Below are positions 1-8,682 of a stretch of DNA of 50,948 nt, piece by piece; position 1 is the stretch's first letter; each line of letters begins with the position of its first letter. A program made the position numbers and the translations under genes. The DNA lies in NCBI GenBank assembly GCA_002297545.1, contig DBLZ01000055.1, positions 1 through 50,948 of the forward strand, read 5' to 3'. A model generated the notes under the pieces. It did no database searches. It was given only the letters and a program-made list of their open reading frames with translations, and was not told the DNA's origin. Source of the DNA: Prevotellaceae bacterium UBA711. GTDB taxonomy: Bacteria > Bacteroidota > Bacteroidia > Bacteroidales > Bacteroidaceae.

Positions 1-201
1 GACATCATGCGCCTGTTCGGGCCGGGAAAGACCCAAGTCCGCAGGTTCGCGCTCACCCACGGGGTAAGGACGAAGCGCATCCACGGCAACCGCTTGTACT
101 ATCTCAAGGCTGACCGGGACGAGGCGCGGAAGGTAGCGGAGCTCAAGAGCACAAGCACGAAAGCCAAGCGAGAGCCGGACAATGAATCAGACAACAATTA
201 A
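1..201 (+). CDS. C-terminal part of a putative helix-turn-helix DNA-binding protein (partial)
   Basis: The reading frame is open from base 1 (codons GAC ATC ATG...) to the stop at 199-201, so this is probably the end of a gene that starts before the window. An internal ATG at 7 could also be used. The visible part (GPGKTQVRRFALTHGVRTKR, then GNRLYYLKADRDEA) looks like a recognition helix followed by a beta wing, with a charged Ser/Thr/Lys-rich tail. Small proteins of this kind are common beside integrases in Bacteroides mobile elements, but I do not recognise a named family. It lies 114 nt before the end of the convergent acetyltransferase gene. Confidence 0.45.
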   Translation, partial: DIMRLFGPGKTQVRRFALTHGVRTKRIHGNRLYYLKADRDEARKVAELKSTSTKAKREPDNESDNN

Positions 202-284
202 AAAACACAACCGATATGACAGCTCATGACGTCCGTTGATAACAAATTCAGGCGTTTTCCTCAAAAATGACTTAAGGGGACTGG

Positions 285-297
285 GATTCGCAGTTTA
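285..297. repeat. 13-bp direct repeat, left copy
   Basis: GATTCGCAGTTTA occurs here and again, identical and in the same orientation, at 2741-2753. The two copies enclose exactly the acetyltransferase-hipA-hipB unit. They could be an attachment core, a target-site duplication or a recombination scar. No integrase or terminal inverted repeat was seen inside. Confidence 0.5.
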
Positions 298-315
298 CGC
301 AGATGAGGTGTCCTA

Positions 316-975
316 TTATTGACTTTGTAGATATTTCTTTATTTCAATTTTTGCCTCGGCGATATCAGGATTTGAGAGTATAGGGATCAATTTATCAACC
401 TCTTTAATAGGTCGTTTCCACCATTGTAGACGTTCCAGTAAGTCTATCATTTCATCGTCAAATCTGCGGCGTATGACTTTTGCCGGATTGCCGACGGCTA
501 TCGAAAAAGGAGGAATGTTTGAGGCAACCGTGGCATTGGTGCCGATTATGGCCCCGTCGCCTATATGTACGCCGGGCATGATTGTCACGTTCTGCCCGAT
601 CCATACATCATTACCGATAACTGTATCACCTTTGAGCGGCAACTCATCCATTACCGGAGCAATCGCACCTCCCCAATCTCCTCCCATTATGTAGAAGGGA
701 TAGGTCGTGGCGCAGTCCATCCGATGGTTGGCACCATTCATAACGAAGGTAACCCCCTTGGCAATGGCGCAAAAGTTACCGATTATCAGCCTGTCACCGA
801 TGAATTCATAGAAGTGTGTGACGTGCTCCTCAAACCTGTCGGCTCCGTCGATATCATCGTAATAAGTATAGTCGCCAATGATTATTCTCGGATTCTTCAC
901 CACATTTTTTATGTAGCAAAGGCTCGGAATCGCAGGATTTGGAAATGCTTTGTCTTTGTCAGGATATATTTTCAT
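316..975 (-). CDS. Vat/CatB-type xenobiotic O-acetyltransferase (streptogramin A acetyltransferase family)
   Basis: A 219-aa left-handed beta-helix acetyltransferase that would transfer acetyl from acetyl-CoA to a hydroxyl of an antibiotic, classically virginiamycin M-type streptogramins. The sequence closely follows Vat proteins: an N-terminal YIKNVVKNPRI...GDYTYYDD segment, FIGDRLIIGNFCAIAKGV, the catalytic His in NGANHRMD (His84), LPLKGDTVIGNDVWIGQNVT, then hexapeptide repeats IMPGVHIGDGAIIGTNATVA and a C-terminal WWKRPI. Length matches the family. It starts 31 nt after the hipA stop on the same strand, so it is probably the third gene of a hipB-hipA-vat operon. The substrate is inferred: some homologues act on chloramphenicol or unknown compounds. 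Its lower GC than the core genes points to horizontal acquisition. Confidence 0.85.
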   Translation of the reverse strand: MKIYPDKDKAFPNPAIPSLCYIKNVVKNPRIIIGDYTYYDDIDGADRFEEHVTHFYEFIGDRLIIGNFCAIAKGVTFVMNGANHRMDCATTYPFYIMGGDWGGAIAPVMDELPLKGDTVIGNDVWIGQNVTIMPGVHIGDGAIIGTNATVASNIPPFSIAVGNPAKVIRRRFDDEMIDLLERLQWWKRPIKEVDKLIPILSNPDIAEAKIEIKKYLQSQ

Positions 976-1006
976 GATTATAGAAATCTTTGCGAAGAAG
1001 GATGTA

Positions 1007-2287
1007 TTATATAGAGAGCTTCAAATTCGGCATAATGGCATCTATCATGGGCTGGGGAACTTCACATTCCCTTGCCAAAAGAGGCCAGCGTGAAGACACT
1101 TCGGCAATACGGTCGATTATTTCAGTAGCTTCCTTTATATTGTTGCGTTTCGCAAATTCCAAAAGGTCTTGTCGGGTGATGTTGTCAAACTTTCCGTTGA
1201 TTGACATCTGGTGCTGTGCTGTCCATCCGCCTTTCGGATTATAGGCAAATCCCATGTCGTATGCCGGCGAAAGAGTCCATTTGCCTTGTCTGTCCATAAG
1301 GAAGGATATGTTCTTGGTATGGTCATCTTGATTGCGGATCACTACATTGAACACCATGCGACGATACATTTCCTGCGCCTGTGAGTATGGCAGTCTCAAT
1401 GCCCTCATCACGTTGAACGCCTGCTCGTAAGAGTAAGAACGTGTATTGCGGTAGTCATAATGCGCTATACCGCAGAGTGTCTGCATATGAATTTTCTCAC
1501 CATTCTGACGGTCAAAACGCTTGGTGAGAAAATGGGCGCGTCCATTCTCTTCTATCAGACTGCAATTCGACATTTCTATGCCACATTCCTTAACAAGTCG
1601 ATAGAAAGAGTATTCCAATCGGCCGAAATTCTGCGTTTCCCTGAATCCGGCTTCAGCGGTTACACCGTCGAGTTTTATCAGGTAATAGTCAAAGCCTTCC
1701 GGAGCTTCAATCTGTCCTGAACGAACTTCCCCGGTCAATGGATTGTAGGCGATGATGGCTTTCGCCCTCTGTCCTCCTGCAGAGGTGCCAAGTCGCACTA
1801 TTTCGGCTATTGCCGCCTTCTTGTCCTCTTCAAGATTGGCTCCGAACTCTTCCTTTTCAGACAATGCCTCGCTTGCCACTTCAACAAGGGAATCAAGTTC
1901 TATTCTGACATCCGGACTATAGGGCGCATCCATAGCCGGTTCGAACTCCAACGCTCCCATGCAGCGCTTGCCGAGGAAACATAGTGTCTCCACAGCGTTT
2001 CCGCTGCTACGCCCGGTCAGCGCAAGCCAGCGGTCGAACAATGCTCGTCCGTAAGTATCGGGCAATGAATCGGCAAGCATACCGGGAAGTCCCTTGAACG
2101 TCTCACGACCTATGTCAGAGAATGAATATATCCTTCCCTGACGCACAGGCATTAGAATCGGCGAGGGTTCAAGACCTTTGCCTATGAAGCTTTCAGCATA
2201 CTCGAAATGTGCCAGCTGGCGGTTGTTGTCCCATCGGAATGTCCCAACGGGTTGGCCATGCAGGTTTACTCTTGCTATATCTACCAT
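1007..2287 (-). CDS. hipA: HipA-family serine/threonine kinase toxin
   Basis: A 426-aa HipA-like kinase. HipA toxins phosphorylate a translation factor (glutamyl-tRNA synthetase in E. coli), cause growth arrest and are held by HipB. Visible features are the HipA N-terminal subdomain (about 1-110, with GLPGMLADSLPDTYGRALF), a nucleotide-binding loop GTSAGGQRAKA near residue 167, the catalytic loop NQDDHTKN near 319-326 and the metal-binding PAYDMG near 341-346. No motif is missing, so the kinase should be active. Its start overlaps the upstream antitoxin gene by 7 nt, the usual coupled arrangement. The target in this organism is unknown. Confidence 0.9.
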   Translation of the reverse strand: MVDIARVNLHGQPVGTFRWDNNRQLAHFEYAESFIGKGLEPSPILMPVRQGRIYSFSDIGRETFKGLPGMLADSLPDTYGRALFDRWLALTGRSSGNAVETLCFLGKRCMGALEFEPAMDAPYSPDVRIELDSLVEVASEALSEKEEFGANLEEDKKAAIAEIVRLGTSAGGQRAKAIIAYNPLTGEVRSGQIEAPEGFDYYLIKLDGVTAEAGFRETQNFGRLEYSFYRLVKECGIEMSNCSLIEENGRAHFLTKRFDRQNGEKIHMQTLCGIAHYDYRNTRSYSYEQAFNVMRALRLPYSQAQEMYRRMVFNVVIRNQDDHTKNISFLMDRQGKWTLSPAYDMGFAYNPKGGWTAQHQMSINGKFDNITRQDLLEFAKRNNIKEATEIIDRIAEVSSRWPLLARECEVPQPMIDAIMPNLKLSI

Positions 2288-2640
2288 TCTGATTCCTCGG
2301 TATTAGGTTGTACGTTGGTCTTGTTGTTACCACTTGCGCGTTTGCGCTGCTTCTTCTTGCTTGCTTCGACGAACTCGAAATATTCATTGGGACTCATCTC
2401 ATCTTCCTTAATGAGTGGCGAGAACACATCCAATTCGCCAAGTATGCGAAGCACACGCATGAGGGAATCGAAATAGCTTATATCGCCTTTCTCGATTCTC
2501 TTTAATGTCGTCAATGAGACTTGCGCCTGTTCTGCGAGTGATGTCTGAGTAAAGTTCTGTCGAAGTCGCAAATGCCTTATTTTTTGTCCCAGCCGACGGC
2601 GGATTTCACTGTCAGGCAATATGTATATATTCTCTTCCAT
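2281..2640 (-). CDS. hipB: HipB-like XRE-family antitoxin/repressor
   Basis: An HTH_3 DNA-binding protein expected to neutralise HipA and repress the operon. The helix-turn-helix is IRHLRLRQNFTQTSLAEQAQ followed by VSLTTLKRIEKG. A longer frame reaches 2688, but its first 16 residues (YYYY-rich) read like leader sequence. The Met at 2640 (MEENIYILPDSEIRRRLGQK) starts the conserved part, so I chose it. The C-terminal tail is Lys/Arg-rich (KKKQRKRA) and overlaps hipA. A possible -7 element (reverse complement TATATTTG, 2666-2673) lies just upstream, but I see no good -33 partner. Confidence 0.8.
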   Translation of the reverse strand: MEENIYILPDSEIRRRLGQKIRHLRLRQNFTQTSLAEQAQVSLTTLKRIEKGDISYFDSLMRVLRILGELDVFSPLIKEDEMSPNEYFEFVEASKKKQRKRASGNNKTNVQPNTEESEW

Positions 2641-2740
2641 GGTCGTACTTGCGTCTATTAGGCTGCAAATATAATAATAATAGCTCAAACTACGCCTATT
2701 TTACGCTCATAATTTTCAGCTTAACTAAAGTTTATTGTCT

Positions 2741-2753
2741 GATTCGCAGTTTA
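2741..2753. repeat. 13-bp direct repeat, right copy
   Basis: Identical to 285-297 (GATTCGCAGTTTA). It lies about 100 nt upstream of hipB and directly before the truncated DUF4143 gene, so it may mark the junction where that gene lost its 5' part. Confidence 0.5.
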
Positions 2754-2800
2754 ATCCAACATCCATACGATATTGGCAAATCGACAAAAAACAGGACCTA

Positions 2801-3364
2801 CGCTCTGAACCGGTAGGATAATTGGGAATAAAGGAAATGTATCCATTGGATTTCGAGGAGTTCATATCTTGTGTAGGTATCAGTACCACGATTATCAAAT
2901 CATTGCGCGAAGTATGGCTGAACCGTACACCTGTTGATGAATTCGTGCATAACAAGATACTGGAACTGTTTCGGCTTTACCTCATCGTAGGAGGTATGCC
3001 CGCATATAACGTAGAAGAACCGAAAACACCACTTTTGCTGGCTCGCTCACGCAATCTTTTCAAACTCTTCCAAAGCGACATAGGCTTGCTGGCAAGCCAA
3101 TATGCAGAGGGCATACAACTGCGGATTATCAAAGGAGACAACGACATCAACTTTGGCTCAATCTACGAGAATGCCGTAGCACAGGAACTTGTAGCCAATG
3201 GCATTGTACCATACTATTACAACAACAAGAAGCGAAGCGAACTGGACTTTGTCATCGAACTGGACGGCAATAATCTATACACCAATATATATGATAATGT
3301 TTTTCGAAAAGGACAATACGGCTCCGACTTACTACACTACAAGGTAGACCTGTCTGGATTGTAA
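2801..3364 (+). pseudogene. Remnant of an AAA/DUF4143 ATP-binding protein
   Basis: The reading frame matches the middle and end of DUF4143 ATPases: YPLDFEEF, then ELFRLYLIVGGMP, a KLFQSDIGLL stretch, NFGSIYENAVAQEL and KRSELDFVIE. It is broken in three ways. The whole N-terminal P-loop half is absent. An in-frame TAA (2819-2821) interrupts the PVG...IKEMYPLDF motif. The helical segment that should lie before DIGLL is missing. The end (YGSDLLHYKVDLSGL) is also atypical. These proteins are AAA-plus-nuclease-like housekeeping or mobile accessory genes; this copy is almost certainly inactive. Confidence 0.8.
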
Positions 3365-3367
3365 GCC

Positions 3368-4180
3368 TTAAAACACCAGTTTCTCCAGCACCTGCGCCAA
3401 GCCGTCCTGTTCGGCAGTGGGAGCCACGACATCGGCTACACGGCGGACATCCGGATGTGCGTTGCCCATGGCTATGCCCATGGCGGCCAGGCGTATCATG
3501 CCAATGTCATTGTGTCCATCGCCTGCGGCAATGAGCTGATGATGGTTCAGCCCCAACCGCTCCATCAGCCGGGCAAGCGCATCAGCCTTGTCCACACCAC
3601 GCCGCACGACCTCAAGGAAATAAGGATCGCTGATATAGGCATCGGCCACGCCATAAAGGCGGACTGCAACCTCGCGTTGCAGGGCTGGCATGGTATTGGG
3701 CTCACCACTGATGATGCACTTGGGTACGGGCAGAGGTATCTGGGAAAGAAAATCCGAAACGGCACGAATGGGCATGCCATTACGCTGATGCGAGATGTGG
3801 ACGTAAGGATTGTCCGGAGTCTCGGTACAGATACAGCCCTCAGCATACGTAAAGACAGCATGACCCGGACGCCTGCCGCACTCCACCACCACAGGCAGGG
3901 CCTCATCGGGCAGGGCTGCCGTGTACAGAACATCGCCCGAAGCATAGTCCATCAGCAGCCCACCGTTGAACCCTATGAGGTATCCTCCGAACTCGTCCAT
4001 GCCCAGCGTCCGTGCCACTAGCAGTATGCCCTGCGGAGGACGGCCACTGGCTATGCACAAATGCAGGCCTCGCTTCTGAAGAGCACGGATGGTGCTTACG
4101 GTACGTGAAGATATGAAACCGTCAGGACGTGTGAGTGTGCCGTCTATGTCCACGGTAAGAAGGCGATATTGTTGTGTCAT
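3368..4180 (-). CDS. Cof-type HAD-superfamily phosphatase
   Basis: A 270-aa cytosolic HAD hydrolase of subclass IIB (Cof/YidA type), expected to dephosphorylate sugar phosphates or similar metabolites. Motif I is VDIDGTLTR (nucleophile Asp11, acid Asp13), motif II is the Ser in CIASGRP, Lys194 lies in GVDKADAL, and motif IV is GDGHNDIGMI. The cap domain lies between about residues 85 and 190. Length is normal. It ends 3 nt after the convergent DUF4143 remnant. The substrate cannot be told from sequence. Confidence 0.88.
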   Translation of the reverse strand: MTQQYRLLTVDIDGTLTRPDGFISSRTVSTIRALQKRGLHLCIASGRPPQGILLVARTLGMDEFGGYLIGFNGGLLMDYASGDVLYTAALPDEALPVVVECGRRPGHAVFTYAEGCICTETPDNPYVHISHQRNGMPIRAVSDFLSQIPLPVPKCIISGEPNTMPALQREVAVRLYGVADAYISDPYFLEVVRRGVDKADALARLMERLGLNHHQLIAAGDGHNDIGMIRLAAMGIAMGNAHPDVRRVADVVAPTAEQDGLAQVLEKLVF

Positions 4181-4307
4181 AATGTACGATGTTACGCGCG
4201 CGCTAATATATTAAGGTATAGGCAGAGGAACCGGGAGCTGCAGGCACGGGGGAAGAATAAGGCACGGCATTAGGACCATTTGAAGCAAAGCCCGACAATA
4301 CAGCGCC

Positions 4308-5108
4308 CTATCTCTTGCCCAGTTCCCAGCAGGCCACACCGGCTGCAGCAGCCACGTTGAGCGAATCCACGCCATAGGCCATGGGAATCTTCACCACGAA
4401 ATCGGCATTCTCTATGGTAGCGCACGGCAAACCGTCACCCTCGTTACCCATGATTACTGCCAGGCGCTCCTGTTCCCTTAGTACAGGCGAATCTATGCCT
4501 ATACTTCGTTCCTCCAATGCCATGGCACAGGTACGGAAGCCCAGGCCACGCAACTGCTCATAGTCATCCAACCATGTCCAAGGCACCAGAAACACGCTGC
4601 CCATGGACACGCGTATGGCACGGCGGTTCCAGGGGTCGCAGGTGGTGCGGCTCACCAGCACGGCATCCATGCCGAGAGCTGCGGCGCATCGGAAGATGGC
4701 CCCAACGTTGGTAGCGTCCACCACCCCGTCTATCACCACCACACGGCGTGCCGCCCCCAACACCTCTTCCAGCGGACGTTCGGCAGGACGACGCATGGCA
4801 CACAGCACTCCGCGAGTCAGTGTGTAGCCCGTAAGCGAGGCCAATACATCGCGTTCACCGGTGTATATCTCCGCCCCGCGTTCCTGCAACTCCTCCACTA
4901 TCTCACGGGCATCGCCCAAAAGATGCCTCTCCTCGCACAGGAGAGAGACAGGCTCATATCCAGCCTTCAGTGCCACGGCGATCACCTTGGGACTCTCGGC
5001 TATGAAGAGGCCGCGTAGCGGATCCAAACGATTGCGCAACTGTGCCTCGGTCAGACGGCTGTATGGCAGGACACGCTCGTCCGCCATATCTGTTATCTTA
5101 TGTATCAT
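4308..5108 (-). CDS. TrmH/SpoU-family RNA 2'-O-methyltransferase
   Basis: A 266-aa SPOUT methyltransferase using S-adenosylmethionine to methylate ribose 2'-OH in tRNA or 23S rRNA. An N-terminal substrate-binding part (about 1-100, with LFIAESPKVI) precedes the SpoU catalytic domain. Motif 1 is VVDATNVGAIFRCAAALG (the Asn-Arg pair), motif 2 is IMGNEGDGLP and motif 3 is IPMAYGVDSLNVAAAAG; together these form the trefoil knot. The start at 5108 is one option; a second Met (MADERVLPYSRL) at 5087 is equally possible. It is the downstream neighbour of the flavoprotein gene, 24 nt away, so the two may be cotranscribed. The exact RNA position is not predictable. Confidence 0.88.
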   Translation of the reverse strand: MIHKITDMADERVLPYSRLTEAQLRNRLDPLRGLFIAESPKVIAVALKAGYEPVSLLCEERHLLGDAREIVEELQERGAEIYTGERDVLASLTGYTLTRGVLCAMRRPAERPLEEVLGAARRVVVIDGVVDATNVGAIFRCAAALGMDAVLVSRTTCDPWNRRAIRVSMGSVFLVPWTWLDDYEQLRGLGFRTCAMALEERSIGIDSPVLREQERLAVIMGNEGDGLPCATIENADFVVKIPMAYGVDSLNVAAAAGVACWELGKR

Positions 5109-5132
5109 GCTATATATCAGTATGTGCTATGC

Positions 5133-6314
5133 CTATTCCATATTCTCTCTCGCATCCCCTAACTCCCTGGCCAGCGCACGAGCTACGGCATCGGCCATGG
5201 TCCAGGCCGCCTGCAGATTGAAGCCCCCGGTCACACCGTCCACGTCCAGCACCTCGCCAGCAAAATAGAGGTGGGGAATGGACTTGCATCGCAATGTGGC
5301 TGCATCCACGTTGGTAAGGCTCACACCGCCTGCCGTCACGAACTCCTCCTTATGAGGCACACGCCCCGTAATGGTATAAGTATCTGAAGTCAGCACTGCC
5401 GCCATTCGGTTCATCTGCCTGCGCCCCATGCCGCCCCACCGCATCTCCCTCCCTATTCCGGCACGGCCGAGCATGTACTCCCAATGGCGCGAGGTCAATG
5501 CCTCTGGGCGATAATTGACCACCAGGCGCGAGGCCTGTGCCAAGGCGATGCCTCGGAGCATGTCCATGGCATCCTGCTCCGAAGCATCGCCCAGCCAGTT
5601 CATCACCAAGGGTGCACGATAGCCGCATTCAGCCAAGTGCCGTGCCGCATAGGACGACAGGCGCAGAATGCAGGGACCCGACACTCCGTTATGGGTGATC
5701 AGCGTGATGCCCCCGGCATGATAGGGCGTTCCGCCTATGGACGCCGCGCTGTCCGCCACCAGTGTGCCGCTGAGCTGCTCCAGCCCCGTAGGCTCCAACC
5801 TGAAGGGGAAAAGCGACGGCACAGGCTGCACTATCTCCAGTCCTTGTTCACGGAACCAAGAGAAGTCCCTGCCGCCACCGGTGGTCACCACCACGGCATC
5901 GTAGTCCGGGAGGTCGGCGGGCGTCATGCGCCGGCCGCAGCGTATGTCCAGGCCGCGGCGGAGCACGCCTACTATCTCCATAGCCCTTTGGCTGAGGGGG
6001 AAGACACACTCGTCCTCCTGTGTCACCAACCTGACACCGTGCTCCTCGAACCACGACATGGTGTCCCACTGACTCCACTCGTACATCAGTTTCTTCATCA
6101 GGCGATGACCACGCGGATATACCTCGGTCAGGTTGCTGACCAGACTGAAAGAATTAGTGAGATTGCACCGTCCGCCTCCAGTCACGGCAACCTTCTTCAG
6201 CGGGTGGTCCTGCGCCTCGAAGACCGTGACCTCGGCCCCTGGACACAGTTCCCTCAACCTCTGTGCGGCAAAGCATCCCGCCGCGCCGGCTCCTATGATG
6301 GCTATCCTCTTCAT
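5133..6314 (-). CDS. HI0933/YhiN-family FAD-dependent oxidoreductase
   Basis: A 393-aa flavoprotein of the HI0933 family (BaiN/YhiN-like, NAD(P)/FAD-dependent). The dinucleotide-binding fold is right at the N terminus (MKRIAIIGAGAAGCFAAQRL), followed by the family signature KKVAVTGGGRCNLTNS and the C-terminal HLYFAGEVLDVDGVTGGFNL with QAAWTMADA. The open frame continues upstream to 6413, but the extra 33 residues are not family-like; the Met at 6314 sits directly before the Rossmann strand, so I chose it. A -7-like element (reverse complement TACCTTTG, 6339-6346) lies 25 nt upstream of this start. The substrate of the family is poorly defined. Confidence 0.88.
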   Translation of the reverse strand: MKRIAIIGAGAAGCFAAQRLRELCPGAEVTVFEAQDHPLKKVAVTGGGRCNLTNSFSLVSNLTEVYPRGHRLMKKLMYEWSQWDTMSWFEEHGVRLVTQEDECVFPLSQRAMEIVGVLRRGLDIRCGRRMTPADLPDYDAVVVTTGGGRDFSWFREQGLEIVQPVPSLFPFRLEPTGLEQLSGTLVADSAASIGGTPYHAGGITLITHNGVSGPCILRLSSYAARHLAECGYRAPLVMNWLGDASEQDAMDMLRGIALAQASRLVVNYRPEALTSRHWEYMLGRAGIGREMRWGGMGRRQMNRMAAVLTSDTYTITGRVPHKEEFVTAGGVSLTNVDAATLRCKSIPHLYFAGEVLDVDGVTGGFNLQAAWTMADAVARALARELGDARENME

Positions 6315-6429
6315 CCCCGTTATACACCTTACATCGTACAAAGGTAGCAAAAATTGCATCACATGCGTGCCCGAGCACCGCTTTAAGGCGCTCCCGACCG
6401 GCTTTAACGGCAATCACGCAGTCATTTCC

Positions 6430-6460
6430 TTGCAATTATGGCCATAATTACGTACTTTTG
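6430..6460 (+). promoter_or_regulatory. Bacteroidetes-type promoter for trmD
   Basis: TTG at 6430-6432, a 20-nt spacer, and TACTTTTG (TAnnTTTG) at 6453-6460. It ends 10 nt before the trmD start at 6471, which implies a very short leader and supports choosing that start codon. Confidence 0.6.
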
Positions 6461-6470
6461 TGCACGAATT

Positions 6471-7235
6471 ATGAGAATAGACATCATTACCGTATGCCCG
6501 GAGATGGTGCTACCTTTCACCGAGGAAAGCATCGTGGGACGAGGTCAAAAGAAGGGTCTCGTGGAGATACATGTCCACAATCTGCGAGACTACTCTACCA
6601 ACCGATGGCGTCGCGTGGACGACTATCCATTCGGCGGATCGGCCGGCATGGTGATACAGTGCGAGCCAGTGGATCTGTGCATATCCCGTCTGATGAGCGA
6701 GAGGCACTACGACGAGATAATCTTCACCGCACCTGACGGTGAACGCTTTGACCAGCCCATGGCCAACGAACTGTCCCTGAAGGAAAACATCATCATCCTC
6801 TGCGGGCACTACAAAGGCATAGACTACCGCATACGCGAACGTCTCATTACACGCGAGGTCTCCATCGGCGACTACGTCCTGACGGGCGGAGAACTGGCCG
6901 CTGCCGTCATGACCGATGCCATCGTGCGCATAATTCCCGGAGTGATAGGCGATGAACAGTCGGCCCTCTCTGATTCGTTCCAGGACAACCTGCTGGAGGC
7001 ACCCGTCTACACCCGCCCCAGGGAGTACAAGGACTGGGGCGCAGTCCCCGACATACTACTCTCCGGCAACGAGGCCAAAATAAAGGAATGGGAACTGGAG
7101 CAATCCATGCTGCGCACCCGTGAACGCCGTCCTGACCTGCTGGGAGACGTGGAACCGGCACCGTCTAAACCCAAGAAAAAGCGTCCCTCGCGCAAAACCC
7201 AACCCGCCACTCCACCACAGAGCCAACCGGAGTAA
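6471..7235 (+). CDS. trmD: tRNA (guanine-37-N1)-methyltransferase
   Basis: TrmD methylates G37 next to the anticodon and prevents frameshifting. The protein (254 aa from this start) has the family hallmarks: MRIDIITVCPEM at the N terminus, LRDYSTNRWRRVDDYPFGGS, the SAM-binding knot IIILCGHYKGIDYRI followed by EVSIGDYVLTGGELAA, and the C-terminal EAPVYTRPREYKDW and RTRERRPDLL. The frame is open from 6438, but the promoter's -7 box lies inside that extension and conserved sequence begins at 6471. A Lys/Pro-rich tail (KPKKKRPSRK) extends beyond the usual end. Confidence 0.96.
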   Translation: MRIDIITVCPEMVLPFTEESIVGRGQKKGLVEIHVHNLRDYSTNRWRRVDDYPFGGSAGMVIQCEPVDLCISRLMSERHYDEIIFTAPDGERFDQPMANELSLKENIIILCGHYKGIDYRIRERLITREVSIGDYVLTGGELAAAVMTDAIVRIIPGVIGDEQSALSDSFQDNLLEAPVYTRPREYKDWGAVPDILLSGNEAKIKEWELEQSMLRTRERRPDLLGDVEPAPSKPKKKRPSRKTQPATPPQSQPE

Positions 7236-7402
7236 ACACATTACCCCTCAGATCACACCGCTTTGCCACCGACACCATAAGACACCATAAGACACGTCTG
7301 ACCAGTCTGATCCAACAGACATACCCAATACCGTTCTGAGCTTCAGCCCCCCTATCTAACACATACAATAGCATCGACATAACTGCAAACCATACCACCA
7401 AC

Positions 7403-8029
7403 ATGAAAAACCTCTATATCATAGCAGGATGCAATGGCGCAGGCAAGACCACGGCCAGCTACACCGTACTACCGGAAATGCTGGGATGCCGCGAGTTTGT
7501 CAACGCCGACGAGATAGCCCGAGGGCTATCCCCTTTCAATCCCGAGGGAGTAGCCATACAGGCCGGACGCCTGATGATAGAGCGCGTGCTCCAACTGATG
7601 AAGGACGGACACGACTTCGCCTTCGAAACCACCCTGGCAACACGCTCCTACATCAAGCTGATAAGGAAAGCACAGAGCGTGGGCTACTTCGTCACCCTCC
7701 TTTTCTTCTCCCTGCCCACGCCCGAGCAGGCCGTGCAGCGAGTGGCCAGACGTGTGAGCCAAGGAGGACACAACATCCCGCAAGACGTGATCTACCGCAG
7801 ATACGAGGCTGGACTGAAAAACCTCTTCCAGTTGTACATGCCAGTTGTGGACTTCTGGTCACTGTACGACAACAACACCTGCCCCACCATGCGCATAGCC
7901 AGCGGATGGCGCAAAGGCGAACGCCTGGAGGTAACCGACCGGACACGCTTCGAAGAACTGCAGAACAAGTATAACGAACCCGAGGAAAAGGAGACGAAGG
8001 ACAATGACAAGACCGACAGCACCAAATAA
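7403..8029 (+). CDS. Zeta-toxin-like P-loop kinase
   Basis: A 208-aa P-loop protein of the zeta-toxin/AAA_33 group. The Walker A motif is IAGCNGAGKTT (about 8-17), followed by FVNADEIARGLSPF and FAFETTLATRSYI, the typical nucleotide- and substrate-binding segments. Zeta toxins phosphorylate UDP-N-acetylglucosamine, but many chromosomal relatives annotated this way have no proven toxicity. The following small gene overlaps by 26 nt, which fits a coupled pair. About 167 nt upstream, after trmD, hold a short direct repeat (GACACCATAA twice near 7272) and no gene. Confidence 0.75.
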   Translation: MKNLYIIAGCNGAGKTTASYTVLPEMLGCREFVNADEIARGLSPFNPEGVAIQAGRLMIERVLQLMKDGHDFAFETTLATRSYIKLIRKAQSVGYFVTLLFFSLPTPEQAVQRVARRVSQGGHNIPQDVIYRRYEAGLKNLFQLYMPVVDFWSLYDNNTCPTMRIASGWRKGERLEVTDRTRFEELQNKYNEPEEKETKDNDKTDSTK

Positions 8030-8267
8030 GAACATCCTGCAGGAAATACGCGAACTCGTATCCCCTGCCGAGCGCGAAAAGGCTCGCATGAGCTTCGAGA
8101 CCTATCCCGACGACGAGGAAATACTGCGCCTGCGCATGACCATAGAGAAAGGCATCCTTCTGGCCCAGCAACGCTTGGTGGCACGTGCCAGAAAGGAAGA
8201 CTTCACCCTGGTGGCCTGCCCCAACGGCAAAGTAGTGGAAATAAACCCGGCTACAATAGTATTCTGA
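8004..8267 (+). CDS. Small unknown protein coupled to the zeta-like kinase
   Basis: An 87-aa charged, mostly helical protein that begins inside the 3' end of the kinase gene (26-nt overlap, +1 frame). I do not recognise a family. The sequence ends ACPNGKVVEINPATIVF, a short beta-like tail, after a Glu/Arg-rich helical region. Overlap and size resemble a toxin-antitoxin partner, and a role as antidote of the kinase is an inference from layout only. Confidence 0.6.
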   Translation: MTRPTAPNKNILQEIRELVSPAEREKARMSFETYPDDEEILRLRMTIEKGILLAQQRLVARARKEDFTLVACPNGKVVEINPATIVF

Positions 8268-8358
8268 CCACGCACACGCTCCGCATCACTTACACACACA
8301 ACTCACACACAGACGGATACCGGCATCCACTCCGGCACCGGCATCAAGCCCGCACACC

Positions 8359-8682
8359 ATGCCCTGGATCATACTGATATTAGCTGGTCTGTTTGAATGC
8401 AGCTTCACCTTCTGCCTCGGCAAGGCCAACATAGCCTCCGGCCGCGCACAGGTGCTGTGGTATGTGGTATTTGCCATATTCTACGTTCTGAGCATGATAT
8501 TCCTGGCCAAGGCTGTCAAGACCATCCCCATCGGCACCGCCTACCCCATCTGGACAGGCATCGGAGCCGTAGGCACGGTGCTGATAGGTATTCTCGTATT
8601 CCGCGAGCCTGCCACTTTCTGGCGCCTCTTCTTTATCTTCACCCTCATAGCATCCGTTGTCGGCCTGAAGGTAGTCCATTAA
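8359..8682 (+). CDS. Small multidrug resistance (SMR) family exporter, Gdx/SugE-like
   Basis: A 107-aa four-helix inner-membrane protein that works as a dimer, exchanging a cation for protons. The essential membrane Glu is Glu13 in LAGLFECSF. Helix 3 carries the conserved GTAYPIWTGIGAVGTVLIGI and helix 4 ends LIASVVGLKVVH. The Gdx/SugE subgroup exports guanidinium or quaternary ammonium compounds; which applies here cannot be decided. I looked for a guanidine riboswitch in the 91 nt upstream and saw none. It converges with the injection-system operon. Confidence 0.85.
   Translation: MPWIILILAGLFECSFTFCLGKANIASGRAQVLWYVVFAIFYVLSMIFLAKAVKTIPIGTAYPIWTGIGAVGTVLIGILVFREPATFWRLFFIFTLIASVVGLKVVH

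Noticed and set aside
8268..8358. Possible guanidine riboswitch before the SMR exporter
   Set aside because: No conserved core words of known guanidine riboswitch classes were seen.
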